A stretch of 64,000 bases of DNA from Leucocoprinus leucothites (lineage: Eukaryota; Basidiomycota; Agaricomycetes; Agaricales; Agaricaceae), in contig JAACJO010000011.1 of the NCBI GenBank assembly GCA_013368445.1, positions 1,488,001-1,552,000 on the forward strand, read 5' to 3'. The translations under genes and the position numbers were made by a program. The notes below the pieces were generated by a model. The model was not told the origin of the DNA. It worked only from the letters and a program-made list of their open reading frames with translations, and did no database searches. Positions 9,898 through 31,600 of the stretch are shown piece after piece (position 1 is the first letter of the stretch; every line of letters begins with the position of its first letter).

Positions 9898-10588
9898 GAC
9901 GACGGTCTTCCAAGTTCGTGGGTTCGAGTATAGAGGTACCTTGCATTTATTCCGTGGTCAGGCCACAGAATATAAGGACCGTAATGTAACTCACAAATTA
10001 CACAAGGGAGGGATTGGCTGGGGGAGGGGTCGTTCGTGTGGATGTTCGACATGTATTTAACGATAAGCCGTGGGTGAGTGTGTAGGAAGCCCGCTTACTC
10101 AAGCTAATCGAAGCAGAGGCTTCGCTACTTTGAGCATATGGAACCAAAGACACGAGGCTTCAGCTTCGGTAGTTATAGCAGGTATCTAGAATGATGCCCA
10201 GAATACTTCGAGAGCATACTAGTGACGGGATCCCAGAGAAGGTCTGTAGGTCAGGGGGAAGAGGGGCATCGGAGAAAACGCGAGCGCAGCTCGAGCAAGA
10301 GATCTTCGGCCTTTGTCTCAGGTGAGAGTCGAAGCAGTGTGTCATGCTTCGAACACAGTTGTTATTGGGCGTTCCTGAACTAATGAGCTTAAGACGCTTC
10401 ATTTACCGAGATCTTACTGTCCTATGTGAGTCTGTAGATAGCCTCCGAGAAGGGGTAATATCGTCTTGATCAATATACATAGCCCACCTAAAAAAACACC
10501 CAGGGTACAATCCTAATGAGAGAAGAAAAAAATAATTCTTTATCAATTAAGAGTACTACATAGTAAAAATCCTCGTTCACCACAATCT
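9898..10588. promoter_or_regulatory. upstream region of NTase B
   Basis: Contains the GTTAAATAC element (10053-10061, minus strand) shared with the NTase A upstream region. Its TAAATA core is the only TATA-like element I see, about 160 bp before the chosen start. The rest is the diverged duplicate of 7760-8345 and has no gene. Confidence 0.35.
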
Positions 10589-11426
10589 TTACGAACGATA
10601 ATGCTTAACCTCTTCTATCCGCTTCATGGTGTAGAGAACAGATGCTTCACACGTAACGCGTTTCGCAGTTGCACGTCGAGTGTTGTTCGAGTTGGTTTCG
10701 GCCCTCTGAGAATTCGACGCTTGTTTCTCGGAGGGACCAGATCGACCGTCGGGTTCATTGACATTCCTAGTTCTCCCACCGTCATCCAGAGTACGATCCG
10801 TAACACCTGAAGTCTTGGCCTTTGACCAGCGTACGGGCAGCGGTATCATCTCGGCCACGGCGGGAGCAATGAGGATGAGCTGAGCGTAGGCCGTGGCATA
10901 CACAACATCGTCATCATCTACCTGGTGCAAAATCGCAACCAGATTTCTGACATGAATAAGCTGTGCTTTGAGCGCGGACACTCCGCGGTCTCTCTCACTT
11001 TTGTTCTTAACCTCAGTGTCAATATCATCCCTCTTTTCCAACACCTTCCGTGCCGCTTTGGAGGCTTTCTTGACGCTTGGAACCCTGTCCTTCTTTTTCC
11101 CCAGCTCTCCTAGAATAACCCTTCGTAACCTTTTGTCAAGGCCATCCCAGAATAGTTTCTTGCATCGATTGTCGCTAATGCGATCTTCATCAAGGAGCCT
11201 CCTTGCCAAAGGTTCGAATTCGAGACGATATAAGAAATTCGTCGAGATACTGGATGGGCTTCTCTCGTCTTCTCCGAACAATAGCCTTCAGGACGAAGAG
11301 GACATCTTCGATATCTGCGGGGAGACTTTTGAACGCCTTCGACGCGCCGTAGGAGTAGCGCCCAAGATGAATGTTCTCGAGCTCACGGATAATGAATGGA
11401 GGAATGAAGGATCTGGGATGATGCAT
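10589..11426 (-). pseudogene. gag-like protein with one frameshift
   Basis: Minus-strand frame from 11426 opens MHHPRSFIPPFIIRELENI and reaches KPIQYLDEF near 11250, then stops within 20 codons. A frame offset by one nucleotide continues from that point as LYRLEFEPLARRLLDEDRIS, KLFWDGLDKRLRRVILGEL, and further to AILHQVDDDDVVYATAYAQL, ending at 10589. The joined order matches the intact plus-strand gene at 36213-36949 (SLDEFAKYW..., YFWIGLPYATRKA, DDSNYAVAYARLLVAAP). It is a member of the retrotransposon-gag-derived orphan family common in basidiomycetes. The single offset in a TTTC run suggests a one-base insertion or a sequencing error. No intron between these frames fits. It precedes NTase B in the direction of transcription. 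Confidence 0.6.
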
Positions 11427-11910
11427 TCTGAGGCAGCGTTAAAGAAAATAAAACACGAAAGGATTGGAAGTATCTTACTGGATTCGTGCTCTCGTGGTGG
11501 AACGGAAGCTAGAGACGATTTCTATCGGATTTTTTTTAAAGAAAGTGGAAAATCCACGCGTGGTCTGTGACGTCACGCGTCAGTTGAGCTGCAGGCAGTA
11601 TTATCTGACTTGGTATCTCGCAGCATCGGCGAACACAATAAAAGACATAGGCATGCAGAAATGTGTGCTTGTTGAGTTATTGAACGGTTGTTCAGAGCAA
11701 TGAGGCAGGAGATATCTACGCTCCGCTCAGACCTCCCGCCGCCCAAACGATGCCACGCCTGCAACTCTGCAAAGTCGGAAGCAGCTCCACTCGCGCGGGT
11801 CCTCCGGACTAAGGCTTTGAAGAAAGGGGGGAAGCAAAGGCGTTGCCTTCCCTTGAGCAGTTCCAAGGCACAATGAAAGGACTATTCTGCCTCAATAAAA
11901 GAGTTTGACG
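11427..11910. other. intergenic between gag-like relics
   Basis: No supported gene. Short open frames on both strands (for example around 11573-11866, minus) have Arg/Ala-rich, low-information translations and no homologue in the window. Confidence 0.5.
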
Positions 11911-12099
11911 TGATATAAGTACGTGTTTCCAGTATTGAGTAAATTGATCCAGTGTATACGTTTGAGAGTCCAACTGAATGGTCTCGAGTAAGTTTCTCCA
12001 AGCCGGAGAGGATCTTGTTGGTGGCATATGAGCTTGTTTAACGGACCTGATATACGGGGGGATGATTATGTTTTTTAATCGTGGTTGGCCATCAGCCAT
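11911..12099 (-). pseudogene. gag-like N-terminal fragment
   Basis: Minus-strand segment reading IIIPPYIRSVKQ, then NLLETIQLDSQTYTLDQFTQYWKHV. It parallels DLEKITRDYAAGSIDSLDEFAKYW of the 36.2-kb gene and IPPFI...YLDEF of the neighbouring relic. The downstream part of the domain (the FWxGL block) is not found in any frame, so this is a truncated copy. It lies 265 bp from the start of NLR1, on the opposite strand. Confidence 0.45.
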
Positions 12100-12363
12100 T
12101 CGATCTCAGAATCCCTTACCCTGAACTTCTCGTGTTTCGCCCTGGCACGAGTCTGAGTGCCTTGCTGATTGTGGATCGACACCGGGGCTTTGTCTTTTTC
12201 ATCATCTTTCTCCATCACATGCCCCGTCACCTCATATCCTTCTGGGATAGGGTGCGGGCTGTACAATTCATTTGACAGGCTATGATTAGTGCATAGCAGT
12301 CGCTCACGGGTATTTCCCTTGTCTGGCCTTGAGGCACACTGCTTCTTTCCCTCATCTACCACC
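12100..12363. promoter_or_regulatory. 5' region of NLR1
   Basis: Upstream region between the gag-like fragment and the NLR1 ATG. A minus-strand frame (12410-12075) overlaps the NLR1 start but has no recognisable content. No TATA box is evident. Confidence 0.3.
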
Positions 12364-14687
12364 ATGAAAAAGTGGCAGAGGAAATTCAAAGGATTTATTT
12401 CACCTTCCACAAAGGACAGTCATACTCGTCCTTCTGCCGGTGTCAGTGGACCTCACGCTCCGGAAAGCATACCGCAAAGCGTCTCCGTCTCCCCTGATGA
12501 CCGTATCATACACAATGCAACGCTCCCAGAGGGTAGGTCAATTTCACAGTTTGATCGATAATAATTGGTCACACCCCCCGCACTTTGCAGGTAGCTTCGC
12601 CAATGCTCACAACTTCACCATTGGCAATGCCTATATGCTCGATAATCATCAGGAAGATAAGAACTACGCTACACACGAACGGTGGGCTGGGAAAGAGAAG
12701 CAGGCACAAGAGAGGCAGGCACAAGAAGGTACGCGCAATTATTTCCTTGGTTCCAAGTTACTCATCTTTACATGTAGCTCTCAAGGAGCTTGTGGCCAAA
12801 GGAATGCCCGGCGCAATGCTCGACTCGAGAGAGCGTGCATATGCACCAAGGTGTAACGAGGACACTCGCAGGACCCTCCGTCGCTACATCGTTAAGTGGG
12901 GACGGAACGATGAAGAGGAACAACGACTCTTACTTTGGTTGTCGGGACCTGCTGCTGTTGGGAAGTCAGCGGTAGCGCAAACCGTTGCCGAAGAATTGAA
13001 GTGGGAGGGACTCCTAGGCGCTGTGTTCTTTTTTTCTAGGCCTAACAATCGGTCGGACCCCGATGTTGTCATCCCAACTCTTGTTTATCAGCTGGCGCTG
13101 CTGCTCCCGGAATATAGCCACATCATCGCCCAACGACTGGCTGCAGACTCTTTACTTCTCAGTAAAAGTCGACGTTCCCAATTCAAAGAGCTCATCGTTG
13201 ATCCATTCCTTACTCTCGCGTCCCGCCCACCTCTCTTGATCATTCTTGATGGACTCGATGAATGCAATGATCGCGATGCTCAATGCGAATTTGTGGCGCT
13301 AATCAGTCATTATGTGCGAACACATCCCGGTTCACGACTTCGTTGGATGATTTGTAGTCGCCCCGAACACGATCTGAAGGCCGCTTTCTCTACGGAAGAC
13401 TGTAGGGCAGTATGCCTTCATACGAAGCTAGAAATTGATAGTGACGAGGCACAGGAGGATGCCAGACGCATTCTTGAAAAGGGTTTTGCAGAAATCAGGC
13501 AGAGATATCCCGACCATCTCACACAAGACTGGCCGGACGAAAGACAGGTCACTTTCATTGCCGAGCGGGCATCGGGTCACCTTGGCTTTGCATCGTTCAT
13601 CGTTCGATTCATTGGTGACAGGCAATACGATGATCCTTCCGGCCAACTCGAGGCCTGTCTTAAGTTTCTCAAACGGACAGGCGATTCCGGCGACCTCAAT
13701 CCCCTTCATGCCCTTGACCTCCTCTACACGCAAATTCTTTCTGATATTCCTACAACTGTCCTCCCCACCACTCAACGCATCCTCGGACTGTTCATTCTTT
13801 ATCGCGGCAGAGGTTTAGATAATGCTGCTGCCCTCGCAAACTTCCTTGGTCTCACTCAAGCCTCCTTCTATCGAGCGCTTCAGCGTTTACATTCAGTTGT
13901 ATTCGTTCCTTCTGCCTCTAAGGTCGGCTCTATCCTGATATATCATGCATCCTTCACGGACTTCTTGAGAGATGCAATACGCTCCGCGAAGTTCGCTTTG
14001 AATGAAAGTGCAGTGCATTCCGATGTTGCAATTCAAGGCCTTCGGTGGTTGAGTTATTGCCGCAAAATTCCTTCGGAAGGTAAGGTTTTCATGTCTCAGT
14101 ATTTGATAATAGATATCACTGATCTTCTCAATAGACCATGAGTCATCACCGAAGCTGACATGGATACCTCCTACAACTACCGATACAGCTTTATTTGATC
14201 AAATGCGCACATTCTCATTCGAGACTTGTTGGCAGGCATGTCCTCGGGTGCCCAAAGATTCTCGAGCAAAGTTAATTGAGTCACTGGAAGGATTCGATTT
14301 TGATCTTGATTATTGCCGATGGTGGAAGTCGAGGACGTCTGATTTTGCACATTTCCTTCGCTGGTTGGTTTCACCGGTGAGCCCTTATGTGCTTGTTTAG
14401 TAATATCCAACCTTACCACGATGTATGTTCTCTTGTAGGAAGCCAGCTACACGAACCTTGTTTTCATCGATCGCTGGAATACATACCCTCACCACGATTC
14501 AACGCCAAAGCGAGGTACTACGATTTTGCATCAAGATGAAGACCCTGATGCCTTTGTTGCACCTTTCCTAAAGAAAGCAACCGGAGGCGAACCATACATA
14601 ATTCGTCTTCGACTTGGTAAAATCAACCCTGTCGCTTTCTGGCTCAATGTTGGGTCAGGGAATGCTCCTAGTTTCCACGTGGAGTAG
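12364..14687 (+). CDS. short NACHT NTPase (NLR1)
   Basis: Five exons, 12364-12532, 12591-12728, 12778-14079, 14135-14376 and 14439-14687, about 699 aa. A STAND-class ATPase of the kind used in fungal non-self recognition. The N-terminus is a basic 55-residue stretch, followed by the exon-encoded motif GSFANAHNFTIGNAYML typical of Agaricomycete NACHT proteins. A charged helix (KEKQAQERQAQE) links to the lead-in KGMPGAMLDSRERAYAPRCN. The NACHT core has Walker A GPAAVGKS (about residue 160), Walker B LLIILDGLDECND and the sensor-1-like WMICSRPE. A winged-helix/helical segment follows (HALDLLYTQILSDIP, YHASFTDFLRD). The C-terminal 180 residues (FDFDLDYCRWWKS...) are shared with NLR2. There are no WD40, ankyrin or TPR repeats, so it could act as a short regulator or be a truncated receptor. 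The start follows from the first ATG, which opens a basic N-terminal exon. Confidence 0.85.
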
Positions 14688-15108
14688 TGCTGTCATTTGT
14701 CGATGAATGATTATTAAGTCCTTACGCGCCGTTGGGAAATGGTGCTACGAAGGTGTAGTAGCAGTCAGTACCTTCAGGCGTATGCGTAGCTCAGGCATTT
14801 TTTCGGGACTCTCTTGCAGTGTTGTACATGATCCGGAGATATATGTCACAGATCTCTCCCCCTTTATGGACTAAGTCGTAGAGCGTTTCAAACGGGCTCC
14901 CCAACCAGACCATGACTCCTTTGAATAAGGCTGTCGCTCGTAATCCCTAAATACCTAGTGCATTTATTTTGAGCATGAAAGTGAAACCAAATGTCAGAGG
15001 CATGCCATCCCATGAAGTCAATTCGCAGCAGAGGTCAATGTTAACATCACAGTGAGGTCAGACTTAGATACGTTGTGTGTTTATTTATCGTAATTGTTAT
15101 ATTAGTAC
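14688..15108. other. intergenic, convergent 3' flanks
   Basis: Between the stops of NLR1 and the minus-strand secreted gene. No open frame or repeat of note. Confidence 0.6.
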
Positions 15109-16392
15109 TCAGGACTTGCAAATGTCGCAATCCTTCAGGGCGTTCCAGGTGTCCTGCGGATATTTGTACTGGTCCGTGAGGAGCTTGTCGATGTTCGTGC
15201 TCTGCCATACAGAGTCAGTCAAGTCCTAACATAACCCGATGAGGTGAAACATACCGCAGGCATGACTATACCGAAATCGATCGGCACAGCAGTAGTAATC
15301 TTGCCAGTTTGCGGCACGAACCACTATTCTCGTCTCGTCAGTAAGTTCTCAATTTCGCCACTAGAATAACACCTACGTTTCCAGGATGACTGTCTGCATG
15401 AACACCAACGCCAGCATGAGCCAACTTTTCTTGCTGTGCCTTGATCGCTTTTCTAGCATCCGCCATGTCATCTTCACAGGCCTTCTTCGTCGCAAACTTC
15501 GCTTTGTCTTGGAACCACCTCCCCATGATCTCGCCACCAGGCATAGCACCTGTGATAAGCCAGTGGTATTCGCCGAATGTGCCTTCGGCGATAAATAGTC
15601 CGCTGCGAAGAGCATCGGACGCCTTCTTCGTGTTCGAGACCTCGGTGGTGAAACCAGGAGGCGCATTGCCCTTCTTCTTCGGACGTTTGGCAAAGGCTCT
15701 CCCACCTTCGACCTCAAATGTCTGTAGCGGTCGTCAGTGACCTGTCTGGAGTACTATTGAGAGTGAGAACCTACCTCTTCACCACCGTTTCCGGAAACGA
15801 CTTGGCCGAGCTTGTATTGTTTGCCCCCGACCGTGATGGCTAATTAAACGAATGAGCCACAGGCATTGCCAGTACTATAACGGTATACTTACTCTGTCCA
15901 GTGACAGTTCTCCTACTGACCGAGCGTTTGCCAACACGGAACTTGGGCTTCTTGCATGTTCCCTTGGAGTCGTGCTTGCCTGGCTTAGGTTTAGACGGAG
16001 CAGGTTTGGGATTGTTTGAAGTGGGAGGCGAAGCAGAATGACCGGACTGGGGCAGCACTTAGTGATGAACTGATGAACGAGTACATCCAGACTGTACCTT
16101 GCCGCGGACGTCCAAGTCGCGTGCCTCGAATTCGTCGCCGAGCATTTCACGCTCGAAGAGCTCAGCCTCATCAAGTGAGCGTTCTTCATAGACATTGTCA
16201 TAGAACCCTCGAGCTTCAATGTCGTACGAATCGGCCAAGTCGCGTTCAACGAGATCAAAAGTATCAGCGTCCTACAAAGAAACATCAGATTGTCTACTTG
16301 ACAAACAAGAAAACTGTACATACGACTGGCAATGCAATCGTGCTCTTGGAGAAAACGAAAGCAAGAACGACAAAGGAGGTAGAGAACTTCAT
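15109..16392 (-). CDS. secreted protein with UbiB/ABC1-like catalytic-loop motif
   Basis: Seven exons: 16392-16324, 16271-16098, 16046-15893, 15839-15775, 15721-15377, 15323-15255, 15201-15109; about 322 aa. Residues 1-21 look like a signal peptide (MKFSTSFVVLAFVFSKSTIA). An acidic stretch follows (ERDLADSY...ARDLDVRGK), possibly a propeptide. Next is a Ser/Pro/Lys-rich linker with TCKKPKFRVGKRS. The C-terminal half starts ITVGGKQYKLGQVVSGNGGE, a Gly-rich-loop-like strand. It continues with TFEVEGGRAFAKRPKK (possible nucleotide-binding Lys) and EGTFGEYHWLITGAMPGGEI (hinge-like), and reaches VGVHADSHPGN. That last motif closely resembles the UbiB/ABC1 loop HADPHPGN. Twenty residues later comes VPIDFGIV, in place of DFG. 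It therefore looks like a small kinase-fold protein routed to the secretory pathway. Substrate and activity are unknown. The N-lobe is short, so it may be a pseudokinase. Confidence 0.65.
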
Positions 16393-17462
16393 GATTCTTG
16401 GTTAATGGCGTGAGGTTGGAGGTCGTCAAAGGTCGTGAAGTTAGGATGAGTAGGAAAGCTACTAGGACCAGCCGAAGTAACTCTGGAAATGGGATGCACC
16501 GGGCACTGGAGTGATGAGACCATTGTCGACGAGCCTTTATACCCTAGGGCATGACTGCCTAGAGAGTTCACTGTACGTAGGTCAAGTTACAGATTCGTGT
16601 GATAGGCGATTGTGCTGTGCCCCGTTTCCATATTTCCTTGATGGCCATGCTGGAGATGGAACAACGATCCTGGGCCACTCTAGGTGTAAGCAGAAAGGTT
16701 GGAATTACCCTGCATGCAAATATCTGCAGCGAGTTTCACTATGATCAAAGTGAAGAGAAATGTAACATATTCAAGTTACGTGTCGATGTTGCGCAGGGTC
16801 ATCACAGGGATGCCCTCACCCTCCACAGGGCTGGCTCAACTTCTACAGCAGTTTTGAGTTGGCATATCCAGGCACACGCACGCTAACTGCAGTGCTCTCG
16901 CCGCATTGTAAGCAACGGTTGTCCAATAATTAATGGTTATAAGAGTTTTCAATGTGTGGTTGGTACCTCAGGGCCAGAACGTATTTTTGATGGGGAATTG
17001 AACGAGATAAAATACTGAACAACTCACCAGCCATTTATGAAACACGAAAACTCCTTTCAACCGAGCTTACTCCATAGTCAGGTTTCAAGTGAAGGTTTTC
17101 CGGGGCCTCCTTCAAGGAAGAACCTATTTGTCTGTGTGTCAAGGGAGTCAACCGACCGGGAATTTATCCTTGATTCAAGGACTCAGGGCCCCTGTGACGA
17201 TCGTTCAAACGGTGAAGCCCATCCTTGGACATGATCAGTAGAGTACAACGTCATAGCCCTCGTACCAAAGTATGCGCTGGCTCACTCTTTGTAATCCAGA
17301 AGAAATGTAAGAAGAAAGCTGGAGAGCGATTTTTTTCTATGTGGAAGCGGGGAGTCGATTGTCGCGATGGTGCTAAAAAAGAAGCTGGAATTACTGGTTA
17401 AAGCTATTTAAGCTCTATACACGATCCTTTAAGCTCGTCCGACAGGGCTCGGGATCTGGTAT
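16393..17462. other. intergenic, divergent
   Basis: About 1.1 kb between two divergent genes. Short frames (16511-16744, 16599-16886, 17037-17234) are not conserved in shape or composition with anything I recognise. Both promoters should lie here. Confidence 0.5.
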
Positions 17463-18536
17463 ATGACTCGAACAATCAAGTGGGCTCGCAATTGGGATGA
17501 ACGTTCCTTATACTCCAACCGCGACGCCATGGAAGAAAATCTCGAGCCCAAACAGTACTCGTTTCGCATCCGGCAAAGCCAAGCGTCTCCCAATGCATCA
17601 TCATCCTTGCCAGTTAAGGGCTCATTATCTTCAGCCTCCAGGAGAAACACGTAAGTCTTTAGCACTTTCCTCCCAACGTAAAATTTTAATGGCTACATTG
17701 TAGGATTCCTGTACGAAATTTCATCAAAACAAGAACAAAAGGTCCCGCCACACTAGAGCAGCGTCGTCAAGTGAGGTATCTCGCATGGCACCGTCCCGAC
17801 TTGAGCCATCGACAGGTAGCCCGAATTGTTGGGTGTGTAGACAGGGCAATACCCAATATTTTGGCAAACAAATACGGTGGTGGAGATGCAGATCCCGACG
17901 CCGAGCCAGAGGACGCGATATTTCTGGAAAAATATGGTGCTCGTAATGACAATACTGCGGTCCGTACCACATAAACCCTTGAAGACCAGGGCATGAGCTG
18001 ACTCTATGGGCGGTACACTAACAGGAGAATGAGGTGGTTGTCCCATTCTGGCAGCCATCCAAAATGAGCAGTGACGTCGGTCGTTCTGTCCGGGAAAGGC
18101 GACTTGTAGCTCCAGAGATCGAAAATAATCATGACGTTGAGATGGCAGTAAGTCGGCCCTCCGCGCTAGGTGCAACTTAAGCTGACTGGACTAGCCTCAA
18201 CCCGTAGGTCGTGATGCGGTGGACACTGAACAAGGAAACGCTTATAGAGATATCCAGAGAGATATCGGATGGGTCTCTAACTTTTTCAATGGCACTGATG
18301 GGCTCGGATTACCTCATTCAGTGCTAGAAGAAATGGTTGCGGCAGGGCTGAAGGAGCACACAGTGCTATATATGATGAGGAAGTTTACTCACAAACTGGG
18401 GTTGGCGAATTATTTGGCGAGTGTACTTCGGGTCAGTCCCATTGAACGAGACATCATTGCAGGATTCATCATGGAACGAAGGGCTAGGTTGCCTCCAAGG
18501 GTCAAATTAGAGGAGCTCGATAGTACTCAGACGTGA
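17463..18536 (+). CDS. helix-turn-helix (homeodomain-like) hypothetical protein
   Basis: Four exons, 17463-17650, 17704-17959, 18025-18147 and 18195-18536, about 302 aa. Residues from about 75 read RRQVRYLAWHRPDLSHRQVA followed by RIVGCVDRAIPNILANKYG. This is a tri-helical pattern of the homeodomain-like/transposase HTH type (LSxxxVAxxxG..xxAIxxxxxNK). An acidic spacer (GGGDADPDAEPEDA) follows. The C-terminal third is alpha-helical without a known domain (DIQRDIGWVSNFFN, VLEEMVAAGLKEHTVLYMM, DIIAGFIMERRARLP). Similar HTH plus unknown-tail proteins are frequent in Agaricomycetes. A DNA-binding role is inferred from the HTH only. The donor at 17960 (GTCCGT) is weak but is the only one giving a phase-0 join to the next open exon. 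Confidence 0.55.
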
Positions 18537-18677
18537 ATAGTGTAGTTCCAGGTTAGCACGGGGGGACAGCGGAATGCATGTAAAAGCGAAAGGTAATCAT
18601 ATTGCGGGGGTCTTATGACGTATGCGTACAGAGAAAGAGTGACATCCATAGACCATCGCTTGTAAAGCGCACAACCA

Positions 18678-28677
<10,000 letters not shown>

Positions 28678-31600
28678 ATGGCTGCTCTCATGCCCTCTGC
28701 AGCTCCTTCTTTCTCAGGACGGACAGGCCACCGTAGATCTTACACTACCACCACGGCGTTCTCTACTGAACGTACTGGCCCAGGAGCATTTGCGTCTCTG
28801 GGTGCTCTTCCTCGCCGTCGCCCCCAGCAGAAAAAGACGGTGTTTAGCTTGGATGGGAATGACGATGATGATCAATCCCCCGATGACTCTCACGACCGTG
28901 ACGACGATGTGCTGGACAACATTCCACCAGCTCTCCGCCTTAAACCCAACAACTCTTTTCGTTTGTCGATATCTACGACGACGGAGGATGATGCCCCGCC
29001 TTTGCGCACAAAACAGCCGAGTCCGACTAAAATTTCGACGACGGCCAACATTCCTTTCCCGCGCTCTTCACCACTCTCCTCTCCTGCGCCATCTGCAGAG
29101 TCAACTCCCCCTCTGACGCGGCCCACCGTCACTCGAACCACTTCGACTCCAATTCTGCTTTCTAATGGCAAGCCTTTGAAGCCATCCCTCAAATCTTCAT
29201 CATCCTCTCCACACATCCCCTTCCCACCCCAACAACAGCCACCCAACCACCTCCGTTCTCGCTCCGCCCCCTCCACGCCCCTCCTCGAACACCCGCCTTC
29301 TCCCATTATCCACAAAAACGTGCACTTTCCGAATGAGGAGGGTGGGTTGGCTACTGTGCGCGTATTCAGTCGTAGTGCCAAGCCTGCCAGTTTGCTGACC
29401 AAGCCGAATGGCGAGGATACCGAGACGGAGACAGAGGGCGAGCTGTCGACCGGCTCGTCTGGTATCATCAGAGGTGCTTCCGCTATGTCTTTGCCTTTTC
29501 CCAAGTCCCCTCTTGGTCACCACCACCACCACCATCATCATCAACATGAGATTGATTGGACAGAATCGTCTTCGGTGCCGATGAAGGATCCTCCGCTTCA
29601 CGCCAATATCTTTCTCGAGAGTTTGACGTATACTCCAAAGTCGACTTTTGGTGCACCGCAGGGACTCTCTGGGGCGTTGCTTGTGCGCAACATTGCATAT
29701 GAGAAGCAGGTCGCCGTGAGGTTTACTTTGGATGACTGGCAGACGACGTCGGAAGTCTCTGCTCGACATGTGACTTCTCTTCATGCTCTCCCTGCTACCT
29801 TCCCTGCCTTGTCACAGTCTCTGACATATGGTGATGTCGCTCAGGCTGTCTCGTCGACTTCTGCCGCAGGGGCGAGTGGGGTTCCGCAGTGGGATAGGTT
29901 TGGTTTTACAATCAAACTTGAAGACTACGCTGCCAATCTTTCAAAACGCAAAATGTACCTCGTCGCTCGCTATATTGCGAATCCTGCTACTGGTCCCGTG
30001 GAGAGTTGGGATAATAATATGGGGAGGAACTACAAGGTCGCTTTCAAAGACACTACTCCTGCACCTGCGCCTCCGTCTTCGTCTTCGTCCACCACGTCGA
30101 ATCTTCCAGCGAGAGGACGAGTATTTGCAGTGTCGTCACCCCGTACGTCATATCTTTCTTCCCATCAATGGGCGTGTATCTCATTTTTATCCGTACTTTT
30201 TTTTTTTAGCATCGTTTGGACCCGTGATGACTCCCACAACTGCCATGTCCTCGCAGCCCTCCTCTCAACATGCGCAATTAGTCGCACAGACGACGTTGTT
30301 GAGGCTCAAGAAACTGAATTTGAGGAATTATGCGGCCCCGAGTTCTACACCAGCTTCAAGTTCCATGATTGGCCCTGCATCATCAGTTGGGGCACCATCC
30401 TCATCAGTGGCATCAATGTCATCTGCCTCGAGTTCCGTTGGAGATAGGGAGGCGTTTAGCTCAGGTGGTCAGGGTATGGAAGCAGGAGTGGAGCGTGTGC
30501 CGCCCGTGGCACAGGATAAGGAGGAGAACGGGGAAGAGAGTGAGACTAGTAGTGATGAGGAGAGTTTGAAGACCCCGACGACTATTGGTGGTGATGTGAG
30601 GTCGAGGTCGAGGACGCCGTCGCCGCCTATGGTATCTGGGCAATCTCAAGGTGCGTTCTTCGTTGTTCTCGCTAGGTTACTGGTAGCTGATCGTGCACTT
30701 TTAGAATTCTGCTTCCCCACCGCGTCTTCCTCATCGACGACGACAAAAGCGAAAATTACGTCTGACCCTATACCGGTTCTCACATTCTCTTCATCGTCCT
30801 CCCCTTCATCGTCAAACTCTTCGTCGGCATCATCAAGTGCGGAATCAATACCTGCCATTGGAGGTCTTATGCCCATGGACATTCGCCATCACTCCAAACG
30901 AGGGCAGTTGAGTCCGTTGAATTTGGAGATGGGAACGTCGCCTCCGTTTTCGACTTTACCAGAGTTTGGAGCGAGTGGGCATGGACATGGGAGCGCGGGT
31001 CTGGCGAAGAGGAGGGAGATGATTCATGGTCATCATGTGCATGATAGATCGGTTTCGTACCCTGCTGGATCTCGTTCCCGGCCTACTACCACCACACCGT
31101 CCTTTGATGACATTACGCCCACTCAAAACAACACCAGCAATGGCGATGCGGAAGGAACATACTTCCCTTGGAACCTTAACGGTCTCGCACCCACACCGAA
31201 AAGTCCTGAAGAGGTGAAAAAGATGTTGGCTGGGATCAGGGAGAAGAGTACGAGTTCACCTGTGAGGAAGGGTGCCAGCGTGTCGCCTACGGGGAGTGGG
31301 AGGACGAGTCCGGTGAAAAGGGGTGGGTCGCCTGTTAAAGTGGTATTGGAACAGCAGGTGGAAGGAGGAGTAGTTAGTCCGCAGCCGAGGCGGGATTGGT
31401 CCAAGGTTGGCGCAAGTGGATGGAATTCGAGTTTGGTGGCGCCGAGGGCGTCGCCGATTCCTGTTACTACCTCGATTTCCGACACTGCGACTGCGACTGC
31501 TGTTGAAGATGCTGCAAAGCCTGCTTCGGGTAATAGTGATTCGATCTATCAAGCGGTGGTTCGGCAGTGGTGTTTTGCTCAGGGACCTAGTCCTGTTGGG

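Larger units (their letters stand above)
8350..10580. repeat. tandem segmental duplication, unit B (contains NTase B)
   Basis: Second copy of the unit at 6520-8345, same orientation, diverged but collinear through coding, intron and flanking sequence. It is longer mainly because of the extra block around 8640-8910 and small indels upstream of the gene. Confidence 0.75.

Noticed and set aside
11573..11866. Minus-strand 97-codon frame between the two gag-like relics
   Set aside because: Arg/Ala-rich, no motif, no splice link to either relic and no counterpart at the 36-kb locus.
15373..15717. Minus-strand 114-codon Arg-rich frame
   Set aside because: Overlaps exon 5 of the secreted kinase-like gene in another frame; the kinase-like frame has the motifs.
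28890..29784. Long minus-strand frames of 194-204 codons opposite the PP1 regulator
   Set aside because: Antisense shadows of a Ser/Pro-rich coding region; the sense frame encodes CBM21.
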